From assembly GCA_963277665.1 (NCBI GenBank), contig OY728123.1, positions 625,082,915 to 625,146,914 of the forward strand: a stretch of DNA of 64,000 nucleotides, read 5' to 3'. The notes under the pieces are model-generated. The model saw only the letters and a list, made by a program, of their open reading frames with translations, was not told where the DNA came from and did no database searches. Source of the DNA: Viscum album. Taxonomy: Eukaryota; Streptophyta; Magnoliopsida; Santalales; Viscaceae. This document shows, piece by piece, positions 49,855 through 63,125 of the stretch. The first letter of the stretch is position 1; each line of letters starts with the position of its first letter. The position numbers and the translations under genes are program-made.

Positions 49855-51385
49855 GTGAATGGAAGGACACATATGGAATTGATAAAAAGATTTAAATATA
49901 AGAAATTCATTTTCATGTGAACGTTGAGAAATGTCGACATAATTTAAATTATAATATAGGAAATGTTTGAAATTTCTTCAAAAAAATAAATAAAAATTGG
50001 ATAGTTTTATGGGGTATTTTAAACCATATATTTTAGTTTAACCCCTTCATTAATCAATTTCAGCATTAACCAAAGTAACGACCATTTCATTATTAAAGGG
50101 ATATAATATCAATTATAAGGTTATAATTTGGTTACAAAGGAAAAATTAATGAAATTTCTAACCATTTATAATACGAAATTTCATATTTCAGGATTTTATT
50201 TTTATTTTTAAATAATTTAAAAATATATTATTTTACATAAAATATGAATAATATCATTTTGACACTATTTATTTAATATGAATTTAAAGGAATAATAAAA
50301 ATTGAGTAATTTGAATATAAAATTCTAAAACAACTCTAGGATGTTATATATATCTATAAAAATTCACTCTAACTCACTCAAAAAATATTACTTTTATTGT
50401 TTTTAAGAATATTTATTTTATTTTTCTATTAATTAAATTAATACATTATTGTTGTCGTAAAAGCATTAAACGCAATTATGTCATCAATAAAAAGTAAAAA
50501 TAAATTACCAAAATAAAAATAAATTTACCACTAAATTAAAAAATTATTATAAAACAAATTTTTTTATCCCTGTCACATAATATTATAGGTAATAAAAGCA
50601 AGAGAGTGACATTTTTTACTTTATCAATACTTAAAATAATATGAATCTTATCATCAATAGTGATTGAAAAGAAATTGATACATATTTGAATATTTAGTAG
50701 TAAAATTCCATGTACACTTATTTAATGAGACAAATACATGAATTATGGAATGTTTAAAACATATCATATCATTTTTAACCGTAATTACCTTTTTTAACAT
50801 TTACTAATGTGATAAATTTTATCATGGTTTCTATTCATAATGACTAAAAGTAAATGCAGCCCATTTACCAAATTTGAACCTCAGAATTAAAAATATGGAA
50901 TATTTTTTTCAATAATAAATTTCAAGAATAGAAATAAATTAATTTTATTAAAAATTCATAAAATTCAATGATTTGTTTTTAGAAAATTGTATTTTAAAGC
51001 ATAAAAATTAACTAATATCAAAATCATGAAAATTAATGATTCAAATTAAATAATAATAAATAAAATGAAGCATGTTTTACTACGATTCCAAATCCAAAAT
51101 ATATTGGAATTTTAAATTTAATTAATTTAATGAAAAACAATAAATATATTTGAAAAATCTTCATTTTTTCACTATGTAAAAAATAATAATTTCAGTAAAA
51201 TCCCAAATTTTTACCTGAAGTTAATTTTGATAGGATAATTTGAAAAATTAAATTAATTTAATCAAATTTAATGCAATTTTCTTGATAATTTAGGTTTTAA
51301 TCACATTTGTGAATAAAACATTGTGTGCCATGATTTTGTTTCTTTAAAATGAAAAGCTTACTATAATCAAAGCACATGTGTTACA

Positions 51386-51990
51386 TTTTTTATCTGTGAT
51401 AATTGAGTTTATGGATGACTGTTATGGACTCATGGTGTGGATGTGGATATATGGTTTTTAATTTTATGTATTTGTTTTTTATATTATTTTATATTTCTGC
51501 AGGAAATTATTTATTACATACATTCATTATATATTGTATAAATAATTTTTTATAATTTTCTTTATTTATAATTTTTATCATTTTAAATTTTTAGTGGGGG
51601 ATTATAGGTTTTTATCTAATTAATATTTAGATTCATTGTGTTTTTTATATATTTTTATAATCACCACTCTTAGGAACCATCACTATACTGTTTAGTTGCG
51701 GTTTTTTGAAATTAAATTGTTTTAGAATGTTTCATTTTGTGCAAATTCTATTAAACAACCACTAATAACAACCGATGTTATATTAATTAGTGGTGGTTAG
51801 TTTATTTTATCAATATTTATTAAAATAATAATCCAAAAATAGCTACTAAAAATAAATAAAACCACTACCAAATATAGGAAAACAACAACCCCTGAATACA
51901 CCACTAATTTATTACCAACAACGCATTACACTATAGTTTATATAACCACTATTAATTGGTTTATTGATGGTTAAAATCCCCAATAGTTGG
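51386..51990. other. A+T-rich spacer with an 'accact' repeat cluster
   Basis: 51386-51679 shows nothing recognisable. 51680-51990 begins 'cactatactgtttagttgcgg' in spaced form and carries many 'accactaat' and 'attagtggt' words on both strands. This looks like the subterminal region of a small non-autonomous CACTA-type element, but a matching inverted end was not found. Confidence 0.4.
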
Positions 51991-52006
51991 CACTATAGGA
52001 AGTTGG
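51991..52006 (+). other. CACTA left terminus
   Basis: 'cactataggaagttgg' fits the CACTA/CACTATAGGAA type of terminal inverted repeat. The partner end is not visible, so the call rests on this match plus the neighbouring subterminal words. Confidence 0.6.
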
Positions 52007-52639
52007 AATTTTATGAACACTATAAATATATATTATCATTGCTATAAAATCATTGACTTTGTAATCTCCTTTAAAATCTATTAAATTTTATGAGCACTAA
52101 AAAAGAAATTATATAAGCTCTATTTATCAGTAATGAAAAAGAGTTGATAAAGTAGAACCTTTGTTAGTTCATATTATAGAGTAGATAAAAAATATTTTAT
52201 CAGTTTTTTTATTGTCGAAAAATGTAAATTTTATCAATGATACTTCTACCACTAATAGAATCACTGGATAGAGTAGTGTACCACCACATTTACAACACAT
52301 TAACACAATATATAATTTAAAAAAAATCAAACATTTCAATAACTTTTACTAAATCTAAACAATTTATCTTCAAATAAATATATATTACAAACATTTCAAT
52401 TACATTTGTATGCGAGATTTGTTACAAAAATTATATTTTCTTGTATATTCAATAAAAACATGGGTGGCCCTATATTCTACTATCTTTGGGACCCTTTCCA
52501 AAGAACATAATCAAGCTACCAATTTATGAACACCCCACCCTTGATCAAAAAAAAGAAGCATGTATATAGAATAAAAAATTATTATTTTGTTAGTGATATT
52601 ATATGTAAATAAATAAAATAAAAATATATAACAATAATG

Positions 52640-55360
52640 TGTTAATAAAATGTCATAATTAAATATAGAACAAGCACTTTGAACCTAAATTCCAATTTTC
52701 AATAAAAACACATGCATTCCATCATGAGGGCCATATAATGTGTCCTAATGTTTTGTGGTTGATTCCTATAATCAGAAATGAATTATGGATCATTATCATA
52801 ATGTATCAGCACAATATGAGTGTGTTTATTTAGTTCCCAATTAGTGGTTTTCATTTTGAACAAAAATTTCACATGTAAACCACAAATGTTCACTTTGAGG
52901 AATATATACTACACTGTGTGCTATATTTTTGTTTGGATGATTATTATACATCAAAAAATGAATTTTGAATTTTTCTATAAAGTGTAATGAAAATATGAGG
53001 TTTATTTATAATTTTATAGTGTGTGATGCATGTTTGAAACTAAGTAACTTTTAAACTGAAGACATGCATATTGAGTTATACTGGTTACAGATTATGGTGG
53101 ATCGATGTTCGATTGATTCCAACATGTAAAAAATAATTCATGGATCATTTTACAAAATTATCAGGATAATTTGAGTTTTGTTTATGGGTTCTGATTTTTA
53201 TAATAGTGTTTTAAACTAAAATGTCAATTTTAAATAAACTAATCACTTTTAGTCATATCAGATACACCATGCATTGGATTGATGTGTGGTTAAAAATTGA
53301 TGTCAAAAATATCTTATGGATAATTTTCCTAAATTATAAAGATAATATGATTGAGGTTTTTTATTTTTAGGTGAAAAAAGGTTTTTTCTAAAAAATGGCA
53401 CTTTTAAATTGAAAAAAGACACTTTGATTTATATTGGGCACATTGTTTGTTTGACTGACTCTTCTATTTCAAAAGTTACTTGTGTATATTTTAACTAATG
53501 TATAAAAACAATTAGAGTTTATTTTCATTTTTTAGTGATTAACACATGTTTTGAACTAAAATTTCACTTTCAAAATAAAAACAATAAATTTGATCCATAT
53601 TAGCCAAACGATGCATAGGATTTCCATTCAGTTGATTTTATTAAAAAATTATTTTTTTATTTTTAGGAAATCTTATCAAGAAAATATATGTTCATTTTCA
53701 TGGTTTTGATTATGTGATGCATGTTTTAGAATAAAATGTAACTTTTAAAACTGAAAACATGCAAATTGTGTCATATTGGGCATATTGTGAGTTAGATTTC
53801 TGTGCAATTAATTATTACAAAAAATTGAAATATGTATCATCTTAATCAATTATCAAGGAATTATGAGATATTTTTCTCAATATTCGATGAGTGATGCATG
53901 TTTTCAACTAAAATATATGTTTTAAACTGAAAACATGTACTTTAAATCATATCAATAAATCCTTGTGTATGATTAACACATAATACAGTATTATAAATTT
54001 AAAATTATTTAGGGATAATTTTTATAAACTATCAAGATAATTCAATAATTCTTGATCATTCATGAGTATGTGACATTTTATTTGAACTAAAATTTCATTT
54101 TTAAATAAAAACACACACTTTTAGTTATATCGGCCACATCATGTGTTAGATTGATATGAAAATTATTTCTATTCTTAAAAAATGAAATAGGAGTCATTTA
54201 TATAAAGTATCGACACATTCTAAGTGTGTTAAATCATTTCTCAGTGAGTGGTGCACTTTGAGAAAAAAATTCACTTACAAAATGAAAACACACACTTTGA
54301 GTCATATCAGCCTCATTATTTATCGTATTGATATGAGGATTATGTATATACATAAAATGTGAATATAATTTTTTTTAATGATGTATGAATAAAATCCAAG
54401 TTTTTATCCATCTTTTGTCATTTAGTTCCACGTATTTTGAATTAAAATCTCACTTTTAAACTAAAAATACACCCTTTCAGTCATTTCAGAACACCACATG
54501 TCAAATTGAGGTGTAGTTGACTCTTATATTTAATAAATGATTTATGGATTTTTTCAGAGTATCAATACAATACAAGTTTTTTTATCTTATTTTTTTGAGT
54601 ATGTGACTTGTGCTTTGAACTAGAATGTCAATTTTAAATAATACACAAACATTCATGAATATTGGGCACACAATGTGTTGGATTGATGTAAGTTCAATTC
54701 TTATAAATCAAAATGACATATGGAGATTATTTCTCAAGTATTAAGAAAATACGAGTTTGTATGATCTTTTTAAGGGAGTGATGCACAATTCGAACTAAAA
54801 TGTCACTTTTAGAGTAAAAAAGGCCATTTAAATCATATTGGGCACATCATGTGTCATATTTATATTCAGATAATTCTTATATGTCCAAAATGACTTATGT
54901 ATCATTTTACAAAATTATCTGGATATTATAAGTAATTTTCCTCATTTTTCAGTGATAGATGCTAGTTTTAAACTATAATGTCACTTTTAAACAAAAGCAC
55001 TTTTATTCAAACTAGGAACTCAATGTGTCAGACTAATGTAAGGTTTGTCAACATAATTAAAAAAATGATTTTTTGATTGTTGTGCTTAATTATCATGACA
55101 ATCAAATCTCATTTTCTTGTTTCTGACAATGTGATCTGTGATTTAGACTAAAATATCACTTGTAAACTGAAATCACACACATTGAGTCATATTGGGAAAT
55201 ATATCTACCATACTACTTTTAATTTTATACTTAAATATCAAAAAAAAATATGGATCACTATTCTAAAATATGATGATATTCTAAGTGATTTTTCTCAGTT
55301 TTTAGTGATTAAAGTACACCTTAAATAGTACCTTAGAGTGAAATCCATTCTAAATCCCTT
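52640..55360. repeat. ~177-bp tandem array inside the CACTA element
   Basis: A landmark like 'gtcatattgggcacatcatgtg' recurs near 52900, 53075, 53255, 53432, 53605, 53771, 53945, 54124, 54302, 54481, 54655, 54834, 55005 and 55185, mostly 171-180 bases apart. Between landmarks the units share 'gtggttgattcttat', 'atggatcatttt', 'tatcaagataatt', 'ttcagtgagtgatgcat' and 'aaactaaaatgtcactttt'. About 15 diverged units are recognisable. There is no coding capacity. The unit does not resemble the 341-bp satellite by eye. Confidence 0.92.
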
Positions 55361-58300
55361 TTCTATAATTTATTTTTCTCTAGGATGTTTGGGCCTTTTG
55401 AGTGGAAAAGAGGACTCGAGAAAGATTTAAGGATCCTTATTGAAGTTAAATCTCATTTCCCTTTTGAATCCAAACCTAGAACAACTAATTATTTCCTTTT
55501 CAACTTTCAAGGTATTTATCTATTGACTTGATTTTATCTTTAAACAATATCCATTAACTATATATAGAGTCATTTTTTTCTCTTCATATAACAAAATGAT
55601 CATAAAAAAATCAGTGGGAAATCACCTCTTCATAATATCTATAAAAAAATAACAAAATAAGTAATAGATAAAAATGATACGAAAATTAAGTAAATAATAT
55701 ATATATAAAATGATAATAAAATTAACCAAATAACATAGAGATATGACAAATCATCATGATCATTGTGGAATAAAAAGAATAAAAACATGATAGGAACTAA
55801 CTTTTTCATGATGTCTACAAACATTCTAACACCATGTAATCTTCCCGCTCATTTCTGAAAAATATATACTTCCCCTTTTGAATATGTGGATTTATAAGAG
55901 TCTTGGTAGTACTAGAAAAATATAAATAAACTATTAGAAAATATTTTAAATAAAATTCTAATTATCAATGTAAATACCTCTTCAGGTATGCTAGTTTGAG
56001 GATGTAATATAATATCTTTTATAATTTTGAAAACCTAATTAAGATAATCAAACTTATTAATTTATTATAGACACTAATATATCATTGAGAAAATTAAGAA
56101 AACATTTAATATACTTTTTTAAAGTGAAATATTGTTATATATAATCTAATAATTACCAATTTAAATAAATACATTGGATTTTTGTTCTCATAGTAAATCC
56201 TCGTAACATGATTTTAATTATATTTAAACACCAACCTATCATAACAAAAATTCATTAAACCATAATATCAAATATATATACTGAATATTATTTTTAAAAT
56301 ACTAAATATAGTGTATTATAAATTGATAAAGGTCATAATATATGGTATATTTTTTGGATATCCATACATTAGGTCCAATTTGTTTTCCCATATTTAAATT
56401 GATTGTAATGAGCATCCAATGCTTCCAAAAAAAGAAATAAATAATAAATTAAATGAAAATTTTTATGATTTATTAACATATTTGATCAATTTTTGGAAAA
56501 ATAGATTATGAAAATATACCTCTTGTATACATTTACAATTGAGGATACCATACATTTATGCATGATAATTTCATTTACACTCGCAAGACCAATCATGTTG
56601 GGAATCAAATCTCTACACATTTTTTCATTGACTAAATGTAGGTCACATTATTATCTTTGAACATTACATCTGCATGAAATAATATTATTATTAAATTATA
56701 TTATTTAATGGTAATGGTAAAGGTACTCCAAGTAGTAATTTTTTGATTCGATGGTTAATCATTTAGATTGTTTTGATTTACCTTTTCATTCCCCTTCATT
56801 TTCTCCAACTATAATAACATTCCTTAGGTTAATAATTATTCATTAATTATTAAATGTTTTATATAAAAATTAAATTATAAAGTAAAAAAATCATCATAGT
56901 CATGTGTTTTTACAAGATCAAATGGCCATGGTATGAATGTTCCAATAGAATATTTGACCATTTGAATATAAAAATCTTCAAGGGGATAAGTATCTCAACA
57001 CATAACTCATGATATATGTGAATCCCTACTATACATGATCTTTTTTATTTTTATCTACGTAAAATATCTCCTTGGATATTAAATATTATACCCCTTGAAA
57101 CATGGAATCACAATCAATTTCACCATGTAAATGTATAGTATAGGATAAGTATCAGTATCTATCCAATTCAAATTTTATATAAATAGTTATGGAAGAATAC
57201 ATTAACTCTATTATGTTAGTCCACTTAGGATAATTGATCAACACAATGCTGGGGTGGGTAATTGTGTATCAGTTGATGTTGTTTTTTTTCTTTTCCTTAA
57301 TCCCTTCCCATGACATTGTATAATAAATTAGAATACCAATTATGTTTTTCTTTTAGAGAATCTATTTCTTCCAATATCTCATCTAATTTATTATCTATAT
57401 CCCCCTATGTCCTTGATTTCTCAAAATATAATAAATGATAAAGTATGAAACCTACACTTATGAAGTGGTCATATTGTTTTGTTCACCTTAAGGACACTAA
57501 AGTAATCATTCATCAGGTAGAGTCAATGAAGATTGTGGTTATCATTTAAAGCATATTTTTTTTATTATTTCATACATACACATGATTCCGATAATATTTG
57601 TACGCATTCATTGATAGTTTTCCCTCATTATTTACCCAATCCTCCTTCCATAACACATGAAGTGGGATAGAATTGGATTGGAATTTTGATTCATCAATCT
57701 ACTTATAAACAATGAAATATAATTATTTTGTTGTTTCATATCAAATGGAAATATTATTATAGATTTAAAATACATACAAAATTTTCAAGTTAATTACACT
57801 AAATCCATGTTTTATGGTATGGGTATGTTTTTTTATGCATGTTCCATATTTTTTACTCAGTTATTGTTTCATCATTTTACAATTATTAAACTATGTGATT
57901 AATACATGTATTGTGAAGTAAAATAATACCAATTACAGTGTACCTAAATTGATGCCTCATCATAAGGACCAATAAATGAATTACATGTTTCTTGGATTAT
58001 TATTTGTAAATATATACATGGTGGTTGGTGAATTAAATCTCCTTCAGCGTCTCTAAGATGATTCTTTATAATAATTATCATAAAATAACTAATATTCTTT
58101 CCAGCAATAATTAATCCAAATTTCATTAAAAAACTATTTAATATAAATTCACTCTTCAAGGTATAATGAAGAGTAAATAAACATTTCATTATTTTTATTT
58201 TTTTAGTAAAATAGGTAAATTATATGAAGATGTTAACATTATGTCTTTCAAAAATACAACATTCATTGCAGACACAACACTATTTCATGAATCTATATTA

Positions 58301-58779
58301 ATTGACATGTTCGAGTGGTGGCCCTTATGTAACTATTGATAATGGAGTCAGTGGTGTCAATTGGTTGGTGAGATTCATTCAATTGAACCTTGAATTTTAT
58401 TCCTTCTCATATCACATTAATATTTTCCTTATTAATTTCATGATATAAAAGTAGTGTTTTTTCATCGACATTGGTTGTTAACATTTTTGCATTTCATCAA
58501 TATCAACATTGTCAATATGTTGTTCCTTGGGATTTGTAGTATTATCATGTGGATACATTTATTTATTGATATGGGTAGTATCATCATGTAGAGAATCAAA
58601 AATATATAGAATTAGTTAATCATTTAATTTACATTATGTAAATGCGGTATTGAACTATTAATATTATGAGGTAACTTGCTATATATTTAAAAGAACCTTA
58701 ACCTGGTTATTAAACTCACTTTTTTTAAAGGTTAAAGGGAGTTGACCCCTATATCATGTATCCAAATACCATTGTTATG
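55361..58779. other. CACTA interior, unassigned
   Basis: In element orientation this lies downstream of the transposase, where a second CACTA gene is often found. Short minus-strand open pieces exist, for example 57944-58189 and a charged stretch near 57335-57410 reading 'NKLDEILEEIDSLKEKHNW', which could form a coiled coil. No domain could be assigned and splice structure is unclear. Confidence 0.35.
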
Positions 58780-61480
58780 TTCCCCTCTAACATACAGGAC
58801 TTTGTCTATATTTGGACCACCATGACATAAAATACTTGTACTCTCTAAGATTATATTATGAATTGTTCATCCCTGTACACTTACTAAAATTAACTTCCAT
58901 AAATCCCAATTCATTGATCATAACTACAGTCTTGTTCAAAACCCATTTTTATCAGAAATATGTATTTATAATTTTGTATAATCCAATTGTCAATTTTAAT
59001 TATTGATTCCAAATCATTAAATAATTTCATATCTTGGATTTTCATCCTTAGTATCAAATACATGCATCACTTATACCATAAGAGTAACTCCACTATTTTT
59101 CATCATAATTAATTCATCTCTTTCCATTATATTCAATGTATGATCATTAATTACATAACCATTAGACGATAATACATGCACAGATAGCCACTAGTTGTCC
59201 ATAAAATTCATTCTTAAATTGAATTCAAATGTGTATATAACTCCTTAAAAATTATAGTTTTGGAACCATACTATAAATTATCGATTATGTATATTTAATT
59301 TCCATATTTTATACCTTTATGGTGTTAAATGCCTAAAAATTAGGTTGTGGTTTTCAAAATGTGGAGAAACCTCTCAATTCTAATATAAAACCTAAATGTG
59401 AAAATTTACCCGCTTAAAAATGATAATTGTGACAAAATATCTTTTAGAAATTACTACACCAACAAGGCACCCATTGTGATATTATTTTATGATACCAATT
59501 CTATCCACATCCAAATGGAATTCAGTATAGAATTCAAGGGATTCCTTATTAAAATATCACTCTATAATAAAACCTTCTGGATGATTTTCATTTTTTACAT
59601 ACCCTTTCAAAATAATCATGTATCGTTCAATGGGGTACATCCATATATAATATATATGAAAAGATAGTAAAATATATATAATAATATGAACTTTAATATT
59701 AAATAATTAAAAAATGAGGAACATCCCAAATTTACTTAATATGAAAGGAATTTACTTTTCTTCTTGAAATTTTTTTGGTTCTATAACTTTACTATGCATA
59801 GCTTTGAAAAAAAATTAAATCTTTTTTAATCGGTGCAGGTGTTTTTAGGTAAAATGAAACATGTAGCTAAATGTATTAAATCTTGTATCAAAAGTTGAAA
59901 TACATGTTATTTTAGTCCATTTAAATTCAAATGAGACATTGACTGATATTATTAATATTATATGAATGCCTCCCTAGAAGCCTTATATAATTCATTATCT
60001 TTCAAAGATAATATCTCTATTTTTTGGAAAGTGTGTAAGTTATTGAAGGAAGAAAGTTCTACCTATCACCCTTCACCGATGACAACACTTACCTTATCCC
60101 CAAGTTATTCATGTTCAACCAATACTTAATGTCATCCTTTGTTTTTCTAGTTGTATTTAGTAATGTGTCAGTAACTCTATCATATAAATTTTTTCTACAT
60201 GCATGACTTCAAGATAATTTCTAAAGAACAAACAATTCCATTATTGTAATTCGAAAAAATGATCACTTTTTCAAACCATATTAAAAAAAAATGAAGAAAA
60301 ATTACTTAAATTGAAGGAAATACCTTTCACTTTCTCAAATTGTTCATCGTTTGATAGTGTATCTGGTTTTTTTCATTATTTTCAATTCCCATCGAATGAT
60401 TTTGAAAAGGACCCGTATTTATTTTACCATGGTAAAAAAATTTAATGTCTTAGAAACATAGTCTTTGAGGAAACTTTAAATCTAAATTAGTGTATACCTT
60501 ATTCACAAATGGGAACCCCTATAATTCCTTTAATTCTATATCGGGAAATATTTCAAAAATTTGGAAAGACAGTTTTCATCTTGTAAAACGTCGTTCTCAA
60601 CATGAAATCATCATTTATGCAAGAATTGAGAAGTGTAATAGTTCAATCCCACATTAATTTTAGAACATTTATCAGTGGAACAAAATAAACATCAATATCA
60701 TTACCCAACTATTTTAGTCCTGATATAAGTAGAGATAATATAATGTATTTTTTCTTCATTAATAACCATACTCGTAAGATATAATTTACCAATGTAGCTG
60801 GAAATATAATTTGTGTTTACTTTTTACCCCAAATGGATTTATTCCATATGTAGATAGTGCATGATGGAATTTTCTCGATTTATTTACAAATTTAGGATAA
60901 TTGTGATCATTTTTCTTCCACCGAGGAGAGTTTTCTAGATTATGATGTTCGATATTTTGAATTATTGTATCTTCATGCCACATATATTTCCTTATAGCCA
61001 CCTCACATCAGTGTAGACACCTAATCCTCAGAATAATTAGAAAGTGCCATAAATCATTCAAAGGGCATTATTTTTCATTATTGTATCTTGATGCGCAACA
61101 CATAGGTAATTTTTTATGTAATTCATGGTCCTTGTAAAATAATGGATGGTAATTTAGATAGATATGTATTCTTTCTAAAATTATACCCATTGAACACAAC
61201 ATATGTATAACATCAAATTTCTAAAAAAAGATCATTATATTTTTGTAGCATGTTATTTAAGAGAGAATTTAGTTTAGTGGATTTGTTGTAACTCCATCCA
61301 TTTTCATATTTGAAATTTTATAACATTAGTATGGATAATAATTATGTATATTTTAAAAAAATATAAAATGAAATCGTTTCATAACTCTTTAACTCCTCAA
61401 ACATCTTTGGATAATCTTGAAGTTTATCTTCACTTGTCATTATCATTTTTTCAATATGATCTTCATCATCCTTAACACTT
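58780..61480 (-). pseudogene. TNP2-type CACTA transposase, decayed
   Basis: The transposase would bind the ends and cut the element. Reading leftward on the minus strand, motif blocks appear in family order: 'YENGWSYNKSTKLNSLLNNM' near 61280 (family 'K...GWS..SFT.LL.LL..ML'), 'RKFHHALSTYGINPFG' near 60825-60870 (family 'R.GL..DGFNPFG'), 'YIILSLLISGLK*LGNDIDV' near 60664-60745 (family 'F.MLSLLIPGPK.PGNDIDV'), 'FFRNYLEVMHVEK' near 60190-60230 (family 'L.RHNLDVMHIEKN'), 'ERDELIMMKNSGVTLM' near 59075-59130 (family 'R.D..R.TQNSGV') and 'VQVFYV' near 58825-58845. Numerous stops and frameshifts make it a pseudogene, possibly with introns. The family assignment is firm. Confidence 0.88.
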
Positions 61481-62869
61481 ATAACCATATCCATTAGCTG
61501 ATATTAATCACCATTAAAACCTATAATCATATCAGATGAAACTACGGTGTTATCCTATTGACTAGCTATATTTACTTCTTCTTATGTTCAATCCAATATT
61601 TATAACTTCGATCTATTATACAATAGATCCAGTGGTCTTCTAACTCCTCAAGACTAATTTATCTTGAATTCCAATAACATAAACACTAAAAAATGATTTG
61701 AGATGGGTCATATCCATAATCATTTGAATAGATGATGAAATATTTAAACCCACCCTCATACTCTTTTTTATATGATTGGAATCCAACTATTTTTTTATTA
61801 ATATATAACATATTTGAATCAACACTAATCATATTTAATAGAAAAATAAATATGTATAAGGTATGTGAATAGAATCCTAATAGTCTATTCTTTATATACA
61901 CACACATATAGTTATCATATTTATGAAAGATATCATATTTCTCCTAAAAACGCACATCCCTACAGAGGTATTTCATAAATTTATCTCTTTAACTCGTCCC
62001 TGGGATATCTGAACAAAACAAATTATTTTTTTTAATAACTAAAACTAGAAATGAAATTAAAGAAATATTTTAAATATATAATAAACATTTAAGTGAGTTT
62101 TTATGAAGAAAACCACTTTTCATCATTTCAAACATACATTAAAATAAAATATTATAAATGAACACTGTTTTTTTAAGTAAATCATGAAAATAAATTTAAA
62201 ATAAATTATAATCTAAGAAAACTGTAATTTTAATAAATTAAATTATATATGTAATAATTCTAATGATAAAATATCTATATGAAGATATGTTAATAATTAA
62301 TTATTTTTTTCTCTAGTGCTATAATTTTTTATGATCTTATCATAAGGTAAAACACATTTTATCCTTTCCAATATGGATTAAAAGATAAATGAATCCACAA
62401 TTTTCAAAAGATCTATCACATAGGAATTATTAAATATATAATAAATAAATGAGAAATATTAAATTTGTGCATAGGGATCTGAAATACATATATATATATA
62501 TTTAGATAATGAGATGAACCACAAAATTTCATACTTCAAGATATGGAATGAATATTTTGAATAAATGAGATGCAGGAAAATACAAACAAAGTGGTGGGGA
62601 CACTTTAAGTTACACACACACAAACTAGTTCCTAATTTTTTTAACGCAAAATAATATCTATATACCTGAAATGGTTAGATTCCACCAAAGTACACACTTG
62701 ATTGAAATGATGCCATAAATGAATAAAATGGATTAAAGAACAAGATTATAATTAAAAACCTTTGGTTTTGTGGGTATTGATTTGTCAAAACTCTTAAAGA
62801 GAGGCATGGCAGGGATTGACTATGACAAGATCTTAAAAGGTGTGAGTGAGCGTTGAAAATTGTAAGGGA
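61481..62869. other. CACTA interior upstream of the transposase, unassigned
   Basis: A+T-rich DNA without a recognised domain. An open frame at 61686-61907 on the minus strand has no assignable similarity. A short (AT)n run lies at about 62488-62501. Confidence 0.4.
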
Positions 62870-63125
62870 TCCTTTAAAAAAAGAGATAAAATTTTATCAC
62901 TAATAAATGAATTGACACTAATAAAGGTCCCTTCTATTATCACTAAAATAAGAGTTGATAAATATTTACCTTGATCAATGCATGCCTTTATCAGCACTAA
63001 AAATACTCATTTATAAGGGATAAAATATTTATCATTGATAAAGGTTTCTAATGTCAGTGCTAATTTTAGCACTGATAAATTTTGGATTTATCAGTGATAA
63101 AATTAGTACTCAGAAAAGGAATATA
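62870..63125. repeat. CACTA right subterminal repeats
   Basis: Words such as 'cactaataaa', 'tttatcagtgataaaa', 'tttatcagcactaaaa' and 'agagttgataaa' occur repeatedly and on both strands. They match words in the left subterminal region (52080-52270). CACTA transposases bind clustered short repeats of this kind near both ends. Confidence 0.65.

Larger units (their letters stand above)
30944..51385 (-). mobile_element. Element 2: Ty3/gypsy relative of A carrying pol, with nested insertions
   Basis: Two LTRs related to those of element A frame an interior with gag, RT, RNase H and integrase remnants in minus-strand order. The inner end of each LTR is '..gtgttaca' (37380, 51385), and the purine tract is at 37381-37396. 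Outer limits near 30944 and 47249 come from comparing the two LTRs and are approximate. Without the 2344-bp insertion the left LTR is about 4.09 kb, close to the right LTR at about 4.14 kb. The interior is broken by a LINE and a solo LTR. No target duplication could be confirmed. Confidence 0.85.
47249..51385 (-). repeat. Element 2 LTR, right copy
   Basis: It is homologous along its length to 30944-37380 without the solo LTR. It carries the CpG cores at about 49278-49325 and 49465-49510 and ends 'catgtgttaca' at 51385. The outer border near 47249 ('tagtaaccc') is estimated from alignment with 'tgtagagaccc' of element A. Confidence 0.85.

Noticed and set aside
30944..51385. Target duplication for element 2
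   Set aside because: The outer border on the left is only known to within a few bases. The five bases after 51385 ('ttttt') do not match those before about 30944, so no duplication is claimed.
59398..59667. 89-codon plus-strand open frame
   Set aside because: It is antisense to the decayed TNP2-type transposase and shows no domain of its own.
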